Source: an uncultured Pseudohongiella sp.
Lineage (GTDB): Bacteria; Pseudomonadota; Gammaproteobacteria; Pseudomonadales; Pseudohongiellaceae
DNA: 64,000 nucleotides
Reading direction: 5' to 3'
Assembly (NCBI GenBank): GCA_902597095.1
Contig: CACJWK010000008.1
Location: 1 to 64,000 of the forward strand
Shown here: piece by piece, positions 37,207 to 47,138 of the stretch
Position numbering within the stretch: position 1 is the first letter of the stretch
Layout: every line of letters begins with the position of its first letter
Translations under genes and position numbers: made by a program
Notes under the pieces: model-generated
The model's input: only the letters and a program-made list of their open reading frames with translations
Databases searched by the model: none
Told to the model about the DNA's origin: nothing

Positions 37207-39054
37207 ATGCGATGTTCACTTTTCACAGTGCTTTATGCGCTATGGTTTACAGCATGTAGCGGGCCGGAACCGGCGAGCCTGGAGTCTTCGTCCCAGCCAG
37301 AGCGCTCTGCAGGTGAGGCTCGGATGGCCACACTTGATTTTCACGCCTGGCTCGACGACGAATTTGAAGAAGAGCTGGGGTTTTCTCCGCTCACTCAGAC
37401 CCGCCTCGGCAGGAAAGCTGAGTACGGGGAACTCGACGATGTGTCGGAAACAGCACAGGATCTGCAATTAGCCTGGCGCAGGCAGAGTGTTGCCGAGATG
37501 CAGTCACGCTTTGATCGTGAGCACTTAGATGAAGAGGGGAAGTTATCCTGGGATCTTTGGGAATTCATCCTGCAGCGGGAACAGGCGCAGGTTCCCTTCC
37601 GTCGTCATCGCTACATATTTGGTCGCAATGGACCTCAGACCGGCTTGCCCAACAGCCTGATTAACTATCAGGACGTAAATAGCGTGTCAGATATGGAAGC
37701 TTACATTTCGCGGCTTACTCAGTCGCGTAGATACTTGCTTCAATATCTAGAGCGCGCAAAATTAGCGGCTGCCGATGGCATAAGAGCTCCCCATTTTGAT
37801 TACGATCAGGCGATCCGGGAAATCGTAAGAGTCACGTCCGGGGCGCCCTTCGAGAGCGAAGGGGATTCTGCGATCTGGACAGACATCTCTGAAAAACTGT
37901 CTTCACTGACAGAGCGTGGCTTGGCTAGCAAAGCGGAGCGTGATGTACTGGAAGAGCGGGCACGAACGGCATTGCTGTCTGAGTTTCAGCCTGCCTATGA
38001 TGAAATTCTGGCCTGGCTGCAAGCCGATCGGGAAAACGTATCGGCGGTTGCTACCGGCGCATCTGCCTTGCCCGACGGAGACGCTTATTATGCGGAACGT
38101 CTGAGCTATATGACGACCCTCGAATTGACAGCGCAGGAGATTCATACCCTTGGCATCGCTGAGGTGGCTCGTATTCAGACGGAAATGGAAGGTATCAAAC
38201 GGCAGGTTGGCTTCCAAGGCAGTCTGCAGGCATTTTTCAGCTTCATGCGCGAAGACGACCGGTTTTACTATCCCAATACCGATGCCGGAAGAACCGCTTA
38301 TATCGAACAGGCGGAAGCAATCCTGTCAGAGGTCAAGGCTAAGCTGCCCGATTATTTCGGTCTGCTGCCAAAAGCCGGATTGCAGGTGAAGCGCGTAGAG
38401 GCTTTTCGGGAAGTGCCGGGTGGCGCTGCGCATTACGCCCGCGGTACGGCAGATGGTTCGCGACCGGGAACGTTTTACGCGCATCTGGTCGATATGCGTG
38501 CGGCAGCGGTCAATCGACTGGAAAATCTCTCCTATCATGAGGGATTGCCTGGCCATCATTTGCAAATATCGATTCAGCAGGAACTACAGGGGCTGCCGAT
38601 GTTTCGCACGGTCCGGGGTTATACCGCGTTCAGTGAGGGTTGGGGGCTGTACGCCGAATTATTGGGTAAAGAGATGGGTGGGTATCAGGACCCCTATGCC
38701 GATATGGGTCGATTGTCCGGTGAAATCTGGCGCGCCGTCCGGCTAGTTGTCGACACCGCTATTCACAGTCTTGGCTGGACCGAGGAGCGAGCTGTTGAGT
38801 ATGCGCTGCAAAACTCGCCTAGGCCTGAAGCCTCAGTGCGCTCTGAAGTTCGCCGGTATTTCAACAATCCGGGTCAGGCAACCGCTTACAAGATCGGAAT
38901 GTTGGAAATTCTGGAATATCGATCGCGCGCGAAGGATGTTCTCGGGGACAGCTTTGACATCAGGGCGTTTCACGACATCGTGCTCGGATCAGGCCCGCTG
39001 CCAATGGCGCTGCTTGAATCGAAAGTCGAGCGCTGGATTGATGCTTCTCGGTAA
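37207..39054 (+). CDS. DUF885 family metallopeptidase-like lipoprotein
   Basis: Exported 615-residue protein of the DUF885 family, predicted zinc hydrolases with the motif HEGLPGHH (near residue 444) and a downstream FSEGWGLYAE segment that would provide the third ligand. The ATG at 37207 starts a lipoprotein signal (LYALWFTAC). The frame is open upstream for 46 codons without any similarity. The substrate is unknown; peptides are the usual assumption. It is transcribed alone; the next gene is convergent. Confidence 0.9.
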   Translation: MRCSLFTVLYALWFTACSGPEPASLESSSQPERSAGEARMATLDFHAWLDDEFEEELGFSPLTQTRLGRKAEYGELDDVSETAQDLQLAWRRQSVAEMQSRFDREHLDEEGKLSWDLWEFILQREQAQVPFRRHRYIFGRNGPQTGLPNSLINYQDVNSVSDMEAYISRLTQSRRYLLQYLERAKLAAADGIRAPHFDYDQAIREIVRVTSGAPFESEGDSAIWTDISEKLSSLTERGLASKAERDVLEERARTALLSEFQPAYDEILAWLQADRENVSAVATGASALPDGDAYYAERLSYMTTLELTAQEIHTLGIAEVARIQTEMEGIKRQVGFQGSLQAFFSFMREDDRFYYPNTDAGRTAYIEQAEAILSEVKAKLPDYFGLLPKAGLQVKRVEAFREVPGGAAHYARGTADGSRPGTFYAHLVDMRAAAVNRLENLSYHEGLPGHHLQISIQQELQGLPMFRTVRGYTAFSEGWGLYAELLGKEMGGYQDPYADMGRLSGEIWRAVRLVVDTAIHSLGWTEERAVEYALQNSPRPEASVRSEVRRYFNNPGQATAYKIGMLEILEYRSRAKDVLGDSFDIRAFHDIVLGSGPLPMALLESKVERWIDASR

Positions 39055-39166
39055 GCGCTTTCAATTTTTGAACGGTTCGCAGGCGGTTATTTAGCACCGG
39101 TGAAGCGGGGCTGTGATGATCGCCCGCTGGCAGCGAGAATCAGGGATCCGCTGCGACGTAACCTGC

Positions 39167-40477
39167 CTATGTCAGTAATGTAATCAGACCAATCTGAATA
39201 CTGATATGGCCGTCATTATTATCCCACCACTCCTCAGGCGAATGGGAATTTCCTCCGCGCCCCCCGCGACTCATGGTGATGACGGGGATGCCCTTGGATA
39301 TCGGGAGATTAGCGTCGGTGGAGGAAATTTGTAAATCCGGAGTAATTCCAAACGCTTGAGTTGCTGTCATCGCACGCTGCATAATCGGCTGAGCGGCATC
39401 ACCGGTCGCGGCCGGGCGGGTGCCGACTCGCTCGATGCTGAGGGACAACTCTGGCGCCGTTTTCCGTTCGGTATTTTCCTGATCAAGGGCCTGCTGCATG
39501 GCACTCTGGATTACTGCGTCGATCTGAATCAGTTCTTCCTGGTTGCCGGAGCGCATGTCGAGTTCTATCCAGGCCTCGAAAGGGATGGAGTTCACTGAAG
39601 TGCCGCCTCCCAAACTGCCAACATTACAACTGGTCTTCGGGCCTTCTCTCGTCACGGGGAGCGCTTGTTCATCGAATAATGCGATGGCTCTGCCTATGGC
39701 ATGATGCGGATTGGCCAGTCCGAATGCCCCCCATGAGTGTCCGTCAGGGCCGGCAAATGACACCCGGTATCGGTGAGACCCGACGCCACCATACACGATG
39801 CGGCTGGCACTTCCGCCATCGACGGCAGTCAGACTGTGAATGCGGTCAGCGCCTTCCCGAAATAATTGCTTCATCCCTCGAAGATCACCCAGACCCTCCT
39901 CGCCTACATTGCCGATGAACCACACATCAGCTTCGGTTTTAAGCTCCGCAAACTCCATGGCGCGAAGCGCGGTCAGAATGGTGATCAAACCGCGACTGTT
40001 ATCACCAATGCCGTGCGCATAGGGCCGGCTGCCCTCCTGACGGACAGTCAGATCAGTTTCGAGGGGAAAGACCGTGTCCAGATGAGCAGAGTAGGCGACT
40101 ACACGATTGCCCCTGATGGCCGGACGTTTATCAATCACATTGCCGACCTCGTCTACAGTCACTTCATTGAGACCAGCCTCCTTGAGTAGCTCCTGAAATT
40201 TTAACGCGCGTTCGCTTTCCCTGAACGGAGGGGCAGGTATTTCCGTAATATCAATAAGATCAGCGCGGGAGCGCGGTTCCAAGAAGAGAATATGTTCGGG
40301 AGCATGCTGAACATCATTTTTCCGAACGAGCTGAACTGCCTGATCGGCGTACACGGCTTCCAGATTCGGCTCGCTCTGCGACATCGCACAGCTGGCGATC
40401 AAGAACGTGGTAATGCAGAGAAATCTGCATCGGTTCGGATCGAGTAAGGGGCGGTGCTTAGGAATCAAGTTTGTCAT
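39167..40477 (-). CDS. M20 family (peptidase T-like) lipoprotein peptidase
   Basis: Predicted exported di-zinc aminopeptidase or dipeptidase. Metal-site segments are AYSAHLDTVF, HGIGDNSRGL, GNVGEEGLGDLRG and the C-terminal SRGGRGGNSHSPEEWW. A dimerisation domain lies between (GPDGHSWGAFG). The ATG at 40477 gives a lipoprotein signal ending FLIASC; the frame is open to 40543. 436 residues. It converges with the DUF885 gene and diverges from the DUF305 gene, so the region collects exported peptide-degrading enzymes. Confidence 0.88.
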   Translation of the reverse strand: MTNLIPKHRPLLDPNRCRFLCITTFLIASCAMSQSEPNLEAVYADQAVQLVRKNDVQHAPEHILFLEPRSRADLIDITEIPAPPFRESERALKFQELLKEAGLNEVTVDEVGNVIDKRPAIRGNRVVAYSAHLDTVFPLETDLTVRQEGSRPYAHGIGDNSRGLITILTALRAMEFAELKTEADVWFIGNVGEEGLGDLRGMKQLFREGADRIHSLTAVDGGSASRIVYGGVGSHRYRVSFAGPDGHSWGAFGLANPHHAIGRAIALFDEQALPVTREGPKTSCNVGSLGGGTSVNSIPFEAWIELDMRSGNQEELIQIDAVIQSAMQQALDQENTERKTAPELSLSIERVGTRPAATGDAAQPIMQRAMTATQAFGITPDLQISSTDANLPISKGIPVITMSRGGRGGNSHSPEEWWDNNDGHISIQIGLITLLT

Positions 40478-40609
40478 GCTGGGGCCCAAATCTCCTCGGG
40501 CCCGCGATACAATCTGCGATCTCGCTCGAATCGCAATTGGCAAAAGCTGCGGAACGAGTACAATGGCGTGGATTGCTAACTGTTAGGGCAGGATTATAGG
40601 AAATTAGCT

Positions 40610-43075
40610 ATGAGAGCTCCGCAACTTTTGCAGGTTTTTTCTGATACTTTCAAGATCGGGTGGGTTGTTGCCGCAGCGCTTTTCACATACAGCGCAGTGG
40701 GGCAAGTCCCTATCATCCAGCCGGGTGCGCCCGGACAACAAAGTAGACTCATCACAGCAGAAGAAGCCTCTGCTCTGGCCGGAATAGAATACTCGCTGGG
40801 CGATATTCAGTTTCTGCAGGGCATGATTCCTCATCATTCTCAGGCAAAAGAAATGTCTGCACTCGCAAAAAGCCGTACGAACAATGAAGCTATTCTGGCG
40901 GTGGCTGCGAGGATTACCCTGTCCCAGGATGATGAAATCGCGATGATGCAGGGCTGGTTGGGTGACCGCGGACTGGAGGTGACGGCTGAAGATGCGCACC
41001 ACCAATCAGGATTTATGCGCATGGCCGGTATGCTGACGGATGAGGAAATGGCAGCGCTGGCAGCGGCAAGGGGTTCTGAATTTGACCGGCTCTATCTTGA
41101 AAACATGATTCAGCACCACCAGGGGGCATTGGATATGGTGGAGGATCTGCTCGACCAACGTGGTTCGGTGCAGGATCCGCTTCTCTATGAATTTACTTCG
41201 GACGTGACATCGGACCAAACCTCTGAAATCGAGCGGATGGTCACTCTGTTGGCCAGCTTCAGTTCCGATCCTAGGGTTGGCCTTGCCGCTGGGTTCAGGG
41301 ACGCCGGTGAGGCGTCACTTAACATGCAGCTTGTTGCAACACTGCCGAAACCTGCGGGCTTTTTTGATCCAGAACGACCGTCGGGATTGTCAGCACGCCG
41401 CCTTGAGGAACTGGAGGCTGAGGCCAGTGCCAGCGGCAACGCTCCGGAAACTCCAACCGATGAAGAGGACGACGAAAACGCCGACCCTAGACCCGCTCTG
41501 CTCAGCTTCTCGAACACTGACCTACTTTTCTCCGATGACTATCTGATTGCCGGTAATTACCACGGGTTTAATACATACGATATTAGCAACCCAGACTCAC
41601 CCGAACATATAGCCTCAGTGGTATGTCCTGGCGGCCAGGGAGACGTCTCTCTGGTCGGCGATCTCATGATTATGTCGGTCCAGGAAGTGAGAGGTCGCCT
41701 TGATTGCGGATTAGAAGGCGTTCCTGAATCCGTCAGTAATGACCGGGTTCGTGGCATTCGAATTTTTGATGTCAGTGATTTTCGTAACCCGACACAGGTC
41801 GCCGCTGTTCAGACCTGCCGTGGCTCTCATACCCATACTGTTGCTCAGGAAGCAGATGAAAATGGCAACATTTATGTGTATGTGTCGGGAACCAGTCGGG
41901 TACGTGATGACGAAGAATTGGCGGGTTGCTCCGATGACTCGCCCTTTGAAAACCCTGAATCTGCACTGTTCAGGATCGAGGTCATCGAAATACCTGAAGA
42001 CAATCCGGCCGAAGCAAAGATTGTCAATCGGCCATTTATCTTTGCGGACCCTGATTCAGGCACGCTGGCGGGGCTTTGGGACGGTGGTGATCATGGTGAA
42101 GGCACACAAACCACAAGTCAGACCAATCAGTGTCATGACATCACGACCTACCCTGAAATCGGACTGGCTGCCGGTGCCTGTTCAGGGAATGGCATTCTGC
42201 TGGATATCTCCGATCCCGCTGATCCGAAGCGACTGGATCAGGTTATAGATCCCGGATTTGCCTACTGGCACTCTGCAACCTTCAATAACGACGGGACCAA
42301 GGTCATTTTTACGGACGAATGGGGTGGAGGCGGTCGGCCAAGATGTCGAGCGCAGGATCCTCTGACCTGGGGAGCCGATGCGTTCTATGACATTGTGGAA
42401 GGCAAGCTGGAGTTTCGGAGCCACTATAAAATGTCTGCGCCACAGACCGAGACTGAGAATTGCGTTGCTCACAACGGTTCCCTGATCCCGGTGCCGGGTC
42501 GAGATATTTTCGTCCAGGCCTGGTATCAGGGCGGGGTATCGGTGGTTGATTTTACGGATTCTGCGAATCCAGTTGAGATTGCCTTCTTCGACAGAGGGCC
42601 GATTGACACCGAAGAACTTATTACGGCAGGGTACTGGTCGACATACTGGTATAACGGTCGTATCTACGGCACTGAAATTTCCCGCGGGCTGGATGTATTC
42701 GAAATGCAGCCGAGCGACTTTCTCACAGAAAACGAAATTTCGGCGGCGTCTCTTGAAGCCCTCAAGGGCACCGTGAATGCTCAGACTCAGGAGAGGATCA
42801 CCTGGCCTGCTGAGCCAGTTGTCGCCCGAGCCTATCAGGATCAGCTATTGCGTGCTGGCGCGATCGACGAAGCGCAATCGAGAGAGCTGAGCGAAGCACT
42901 TAACCGGGCGCAACGATTGCTGGAGCGGGGGAATAGCAACCGCAATGCGGCTAGCGAGCTGGATGCGTTGGCAGGGCGATTCGAAACTTCGGCGCAGTCG
43001 CTTGATGGTATCACCGCAAAACGCTATCTGGAGTTGGCAGGCACAGTAGCCGGGATTGCCGACGCTGTACGTTAG
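40610..43075 (+). CDS. DUF305-LVIVD fusion protein, exported
   Basis: An 821-residue exported protein. After a hydrophobic N-terminal segment, a DUF305 domain with two His-rich helices (GMIPHHSQAKEM about residue 70-80, NMIQHHQGALDM about 165-175), a ferritin-like fold often linked to copper or metal stress. An Asp/Glu-rich linker (near residue 285-295) leads to a large beta-propeller-like region with LVIVD-type repeats (IFDVSDFRNPTQVA, LDISDPADPKRLD, VVDFTDSANPVEIA), then about 100 residues of helices. In other bacteria I know these two parts as separate proteins. Role unknown. Confidence 0.85.
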   Translation: MRAPQLLQVFSDTFKIGWVVAAALFTYSAVGQVPIIQPGAPGQQSRLITAEEASALAGIEYSLGDIQFLQGMIPHHSQAKEMSALAKSRTNNEAILAVAARITLSQDDEIAMMQGWLGDRGLEVTAEDAHHQSGFMRMAGMLTDEEMAALAAARGSEFDRLYLENMIQHHQGALDMVEDLLDQRGSVQDPLLYEFTSDVTSDQTSEIERMVTLLASFSSDPRVGLAAGFRDAGEASLNMQLVATLPKPAGFFDPERPSGLSARRLEELEAEASASGNAPETPTDEEDDENADPRPALLSFSNTDLLFSDDYLIAGNYHGFNTYDISNPDSPEHIASVVCPGGQGDVSLVGDLMIMSVQEVRGRLDCGLEGVPESVSNDRVRGIRIFDVSDFRNPTQVAAVQTCRGSHTHTVAQEADENGNIYVYVSGTSRVRDDEELAGCSDDSPFENPESALFRIEVIEIPEDNPAEAKIVNRPFIFADPDSGTLAGLWDGGDHGEGTQTTSQTNQCHDITTYPEIGLAAGACSGNGILLDISDPADPKRLDQVIDPGFAYWHSATFNNDGTKVIFTDEWGGGGRPRCRAQDPLTWGADAFYDIVEGKLEFRSHYKMSAPQTETENCVAHNGSLIPVPGRDIFVQAWYQGGVSVVDFTDSANPVEIAFFDRGPIDTEELITAGYWSTYWYNGRIYGTEISRGLDVFEMQPSDFLTENEISAASLEALKGTVNAQTQERITWPAEPVVARAYQDQLLRAGAIDEAQSRELSEALNRAQRLLERGNSNRNAASELDALAGRFETSAQSLDGITAKRYLELAGTVAGIADAVR

Positions 43076-43118
43076 CGTAATCTCTGCAGCGTTCGTGTCT
43101 TCTCAGGTGGAGTTGAGA

Positions 43119-43134
43119 GATCTGGAATTGGCGG
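43119..43134 (+). repeat. Copy 1 of a 16-base intergenic repeat
   Basis: GATCTGGAATTGGCGG, identical to 59275-59290. A third, partial copy (AATTGGCGGCCCG) begins near 16520. All three copies are between genes. Confidence 0.5.
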
Positions 43135-43150
43135 CCCGAAGACGGGCCGC
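43131..43150 (-). terminator. Hairpin between convergent DUF305 and cupin genes
   Basis: Perfect eight-base-pair stem GCGGCCCG / CGGGCCGC with a four-base loop AAGA between two convergent genes. There is no T-run on either side, so its strength as a terminator is uncertain. Confidence 0.5.
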
Positions 43151-43182
43151 GTCTTCTGCCTGATCAGAAGCCTCTGGCAGAA

Positions 43183-43698
43183 TCACTGATACCGGACCGG
43201 TGCCGTGGTTATTCTGACTCTGGATTCCATATAGGTGATCGACTCGCCATCAATCTGGCTAAACCAGTGGGGAGTGCCGGGTTGTAAAACTAGCACGTCG
43301 CCTGCTTTGACCTGCCTCACCGTGCCGCTTTCGATTCCATGTTCAGTGCGTACGATGTTGTCGCCAATCGGATCAGCAAGAGGCAAATTCAGCAAACCGC
43401 CTGTGACCAGGGTGCCGCTTCCTTCGATGATACGGTAAATTTCCACGCTGTATGGGTGCATGACCGCATACTGCAGAACACCACTCATTTGCCTGCGCAC
43501 GGAAATGCCCGGTGAAATTGAGACAGAAACTCCTGCCGCTGAGTTGCTGGTAGTAGCTGCACGGTCTAGTTCTCTAACGACCTCGACATGTGCTTTGAAT
43601 AGCGCGGCAGGTGCGCCTGCAGATTGCGCGTTTGCGCCGTTGGTGAACAGCAGAGTCAGACTGGCAATCAGGGCATAGGGCATGGCTGTTGGTTTCAT
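43183..43698 (-). CDS. Exported cupin-domain protein
   Basis: A 171-residue protein with a signal peptide (ALIASLTLLFTNGANA) and one cupin domain: HPYSVEIYRIIEGSGTLVTGG and later GDVLVLQPGTPHWFSQID, which supply the usual His/Glu metal-site pattern in part. Function unknown; small periplasmic cupins may be isomerases or sensors. It is divergent from the PQQ dehydrogenase across 180 bases, so a shared promoter region is possible. Confidence 0.85.
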   Translation of the reverse strand: MKPTAMPYALIASLTLLFTNGANAQSAGAPAALFKAHVEVVRELDRAATTSNSAAGVSVSISPGISVRRQMSGVLQYAVMHPYSVEIYRIIEGSGTLVTGGLLNLPLADPIGDNIVRTEHGIESGTVRQVKAGDVLVLQPGTPHWFSQIDGESITYMESRVRITTAPVRYQ

Positions 43699-43878
43699 CG
43701 AAAGTCACTCCCAGTTAGCGCGCATTTCTAGCTTAGGTGCTGCGACGTGATTTGTCCATGCAGTGATGAAGGCTCATGGGTTACTTCAAGCGTGGACTTC
43801 TCAGTCTTGGCCTTTTACCCTTGGCAGTTGGGCCTAAAAGGTTTTAAAAAAAGTAAAAACAAATCCTGGGGAGAAGTT

Positions 43879-46026
43879 ATGAACGTCCTGTCCTTTCAAT
43901 CCCGCGTAATGTCGATGCTGCATATTTGTTTGCTGGTGCTGCTCGGTAATTCTTTCAGTTTTGCTCAGGGGCTACCTGGCACTGAAAACGGCGAGTGGCG
44001 CTACATTGGTGGCGATATGGGTCATACCCGGTTTTCTCCGCTTGACCAGATTAATCGAACTAATTTCGAGCAACTTGAGCAGGCCTGGATTTGGCGTAGC
44101 GACAATTTTGGCCCGAATCTGGATTATTTCTCCAGATCTACCCCGATTTATGTCGACGGCATTTTGTACACGGTCGCGACACCGAGGCGACAGGTGATCG
44201 CCATGGACCCTGCCACCGGAGAAACACTCTGGACCTTTCGCGAGCCCGAAACGGTTCGGCATCAGCGCTCACCCCGTCAGGCTTATGGCAAAGGCGTCTC
44301 CTATGCTGAGCTTGATGGAAGAGGTGTCATTTTTATCACTACACCCGGATTTTTTCTCTGGGCTTTGGATGCGAAAACTGGACTGCCTCTGGAGGGGTGG
44401 GGGGAGCAATTTCCTGTGGGGGATACACGACGCTCGGGCGTTATCGATTTGATTCCTCACCTGGTTGAGGGATGGGGCCCGTGGGAAGAATATGTCGTTG
44501 CGGGTGGTGAATACGACCCGGATTACGGTATTCCCCGGGAACTGGGTATGGTGACCGCCTCAGCACCCCCCATTGTGGTGAACGGTGTGGTTGTGGTCTT
44601 AGTGGGCCATCAGCCCAGTTACGGACAAACCCGCATAGAAAATGTGCCGGGCGACATCATGGGTTTTGATGCGGTCACCGGTGAACGTCTCTGGAAGTTT
44701 CATGTGATTCCGCGGCCCGGCGAGGTAGGTCACGAAACCTGGTTAAATGAAGCCTGGCGCTTTTCCGGGGATATGTCGACCTGGGCGCCGGCTTCAGCAG
44801 ATCCGGAGTTGGGCCTGGTATATCTGGTCACGAATGCCTCAACGGTGCAGGCGTATGCAGGACATCGGCCCGGCGATAATCTTTTTGGAGGCAGCGTCCT
44901 GGCTCTGGACGTCGCAACAGGGGAGCGCCGATGGCACTACCAGATTCATCGTTCCGACCAGTGGAACTACGATCTGCCGACTCCGCCCTTGCTGATGGAC
45001 TTGAATGTCAACGGGCAGCGTGTCCCGGCAGCAATTCAGAACACCAAACAAGGGCTCGTCTTTGCTTTCAATCGCGAAACGGGCGAACCAATCTGGCCTA
45101 TTGAGGATCGAGTGGTAATTCAGACCGAAGTGCCGGGCAATTACACGTCTGCCACTCAGCCCTATCCGACCTGGCCGGAGCCGGTCGATCGAATCATTCT
45201 TGACGGCATCACGGAAGAATTCGTGATTGATTACACGCCTGAACTCAAAGAAGAAGCCATGACGATTCTCAGTGGCTATCGGATTGGGGGGCTTTATGTG
45301 CCGCCTTTACCCAATACCTATGAAGGTGAGTTCATCAATAACGTTGGCTGTCTGGGTGCGGGTAACGTTATTTCGCATCCGCCCGTGGCGGATCCCAGTA
45401 CGGGTATGATGTACAACTCACATCGGCGTAACTGCTTCGCGCCCGGCTTCATGCGTCCAACAAACGGGGTAGACCGGGATAATCCGAACTACCCCAGACC
45501 CGGAGAGGGTGGAGCAACTCCGAATAGCACGCCAACGACCGGTGTGACAGTGGTTCCGTGGTTGCCGGGTGGTGGTGGCGGCTTGCCGACAATTGATGGG
45601 TTGCCGCTATATAAGCGTATGAACAATCAATTGACCGCCTATCAAATGAATACGGGCGAAAAAATCTGGTCGCATCCAGTAGGAGAGACACCTGAAGCGG
45701 TTAAAAATCATCCGCGCCTCGAGGGAGTTGATGTCCCAAACAGCGGCGGTACCGGCTGGTCTATTCAGATGGTCATGGGTGATATTCTGGTGCAGACACG
45801 GGCTTTAAGCGAAGGCATGGCGCAGATGATTCCTGACGCACCGCTCACTCTGAATGCGAGAGACAAGCAGACGGGTCAAGTTCTGGCTAGCGTGTCCTTG
45901 CCCGCACCTGCCCAATACGGAATGATGACCTACATGCACCGAGGCAGGCAGTATATTGTCGTTCAGATCGGAAGTAACCAGACTGAGTTCCCTGGTGCTC
46001 TGGTTGCCTATCGATTACCCGACTGA
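43879..46026 (+). CDS. PQQ-dependent dehydrogenase (quinoprotein, glucose/quinate type)
   Basis: Periplasmic quinoprotein with an eight-bladed propeller: repeated tryptophan-docking motifs (VIAMDPATGETLWTFR, DIMGFDAVTGERLWKFH, VLALDVATGERRWHYQ, LTAYQMNTGEKIWSHP). The ATG at 43879 follows GGGGAGAAGTT and gives 715 residues with a signal peptide (HICLLVLLGNSFSFAQ). There are no N-terminal membrane helices as in glucose dehydrogenase and no C-terminal cytochrome c, so it is a soluble type. The substrate (sugar, alcohol or acid) cannot be told. No pqq biosynthesis genes are in the window. Confidence 0.9.
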   Translation: MNVLSFQSRVMSMLHICLLVLLGNSFSFAQGLPGTENGEWRYIGGDMGHTRFSPLDQINRTNFEQLEQAWIWRSDNFGPNLDYFSRSTPIYVDGILYTVATPRRQVIAMDPATGETLWTFREPETVRHQRSPRQAYGKGVSYAELDGRGVIFITTPGFFLWALDAKTGLPLEGWGEQFPVGDTRRSGVIDLIPHLVEGWGPWEEYVVAGGEYDPDYGIPRELGMVTASAPPIVVNGVVVVLVGHQPSYGQTRIENVPGDIMGFDAVTGERLWKFHVIPRPGEVGHETWLNEAWRFSGDMSTWAPASADPELGLVYLVTNASTVQAYAGHRPGDNLFGGSVLALDVATGERRWHYQIHRSDQWNYDLPTPPLLMDLNVNGQRVPAAIQNTKQGLVFAFNRETGEPIWPIEDRVVIQTEVPGNYTSATQPYPTWPEPVDRIILDGITEEFVIDYTPELKEEAMTILSGYRIGGLYVPPLPNTYEGEFINNVGCLGAGNVISHPPVADPSTGMMYNSHRRNCFAPGFMRPTNGVDRDNPNYPRPGEGGATPNSTPTTGVTVVPWLPGGGGGLPTIDGLPLYKRMNNQLTAYQMNTGEKIWSHPVGETPEAVKNHPRLEGVDVPNSGGTGWSIQMVMGDILVQTRALSEGMAQMIPDAPLTLNARDKQTGQVLASVSLPAPAQYGMMTYMHRGRQYIVVQIGSNQTEFPGALVAYRLPD

Positions 46027-46365
46027 CTCTGGCTCGACCGCAGAATCGAGGAAGAGGCCTATGTATGCAGCAGGTAGATTAATTGCAGCTCGGTATGTGG
46101 ATGGAATTTCAGGGGGTTGAAGCGCGGAGTATTCGTTGTTCACTGTCTTGCAAGATCAACATGATTGACAAATTTGTTTTCGTCAACGCCTTAGGGGCTA
46201 AGGTGATCGAGAGATCCCGCATGGGCCTGGCTAGAGAGCTGAAGGATGGGAATGTCATAATTTTCAGTGAAGCTCCGCTGATTGATCGCGCGATTGAAAC
46301 GGTGATAGGAAAACTGAGAAATTCCGGTGAGTCGAACGCCTTACTCGCGCACAACAGTCGGTTAG
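46027..46365 (+). other. Intergenic region with a doubtful short frame
   Basis: Behind the PQQ dehydrogenase. A frame from 46161 (MIDKFVFVNALGAKVIERSR) to 46448 could encode up to 95 residues and looks protein-like in part, but it has no ribosome-binding site I trust, runs into the decayed gene on the other strand, and I recognise no family. Nothing else seen. Confidence 0.35.
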
Positions 46366-47138
46366 TTAAGGCCTCCGTAATTTCTGTGTTACAGGTCGGT
46401 CATCCGGAACACCTTGCGAAGTCAGATATCGGGTGTCATTCTCTATAATTTGCAGCAGAGCCGAAGGGCTCATGTATGCACCGCCGCTGCCTTCGCTATT
46501 CATACCGGCTTCACGGCTGCCAGCGAGTTGGCTTCAAACAAACAGGGCGTGGTCAAAGCGCTGCCAACCTAGGCCGTAGTCGATTACTCGCCGGTCTGTT
46601 GCCCGCTCGAATTGAATTCGACAGTCACTCAGCTGACAGACGGCATCGGCAACAATGCCGAAAAACTCCGGTCAAGGTAATAAACGGTGTGGGCTAGTTC
46701 ATGGCCGAGGATACCCACCTGAGCATTGAATGGCTGGTTCTTGAGCAGGAACGCGCCGTTCCCCTGCTCGCGGTTGCTGTCGATGACGACCAAATAGTGT
46801 CGTTTTTCGGCGCCTTTGAGCAGGCTTGCCTGGTGGGGTCGTGAAGATAGTGGAATATCTACATCGTCGTCGACGAAGCGAATGTTTACCGTTTTCAATT
46901 CTGGATAGTGGCTCAATGCCAGAAGGGCCTGAAGCTCAAAGCCTGGTGGCAGAGATTTGTTCTGCCCGTATTCATACAGCAGCTCCTGAAAGCGGCCTCG
47001 TTCCCCGCGTTCTGAGTAGTCCCGCGTCACCTGTGCATCCGCTGCGCGGCTGTCGATGATGGCCGCGATGACACAGCACAACCAACAGATCAGGATGACC
47101 AGACTTTTCGGCTTTGCGGGGGCTGACATTGCGTTCAT
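46366..47138 (-). pseudogene. Broken HELAH metallopeptidase-like gene (frameshift plus in-frame stop)
   Basis: The first part from the ATG at 47138 has a hydrophobic signal segment and reaches GILGHELAHTVYYLDRSFSALL, a zinc-protease-like motif, then stops early at 46629. Adding one T to the TTTTT run near 46663 restores RSFFGIVADAVCQLSD, CRIQFERATDRRVIDYGLGW and QRFDHALFV. A TGA (about 46515) then interrupts, and the same frame continues to YMSPSALLQIIEND and a TAA at 46366. The ERATDRRVIDYG..WQ segment and the closing YMSPSALLQII are what I expect after the HELAH helix in this family. Two lesions point to a pseudogene rather than one sequencing error. Confidence 0.72.

Noticed and set aside
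46083-46448. 121-codon plus-strand frame
   Set aside because: Part of it looks protein-like, but it overlaps the decayed HELAH gene on the other strand, lacks a trusted ribosome-binding site and matches no family I know; noted only within the intergenic entry.
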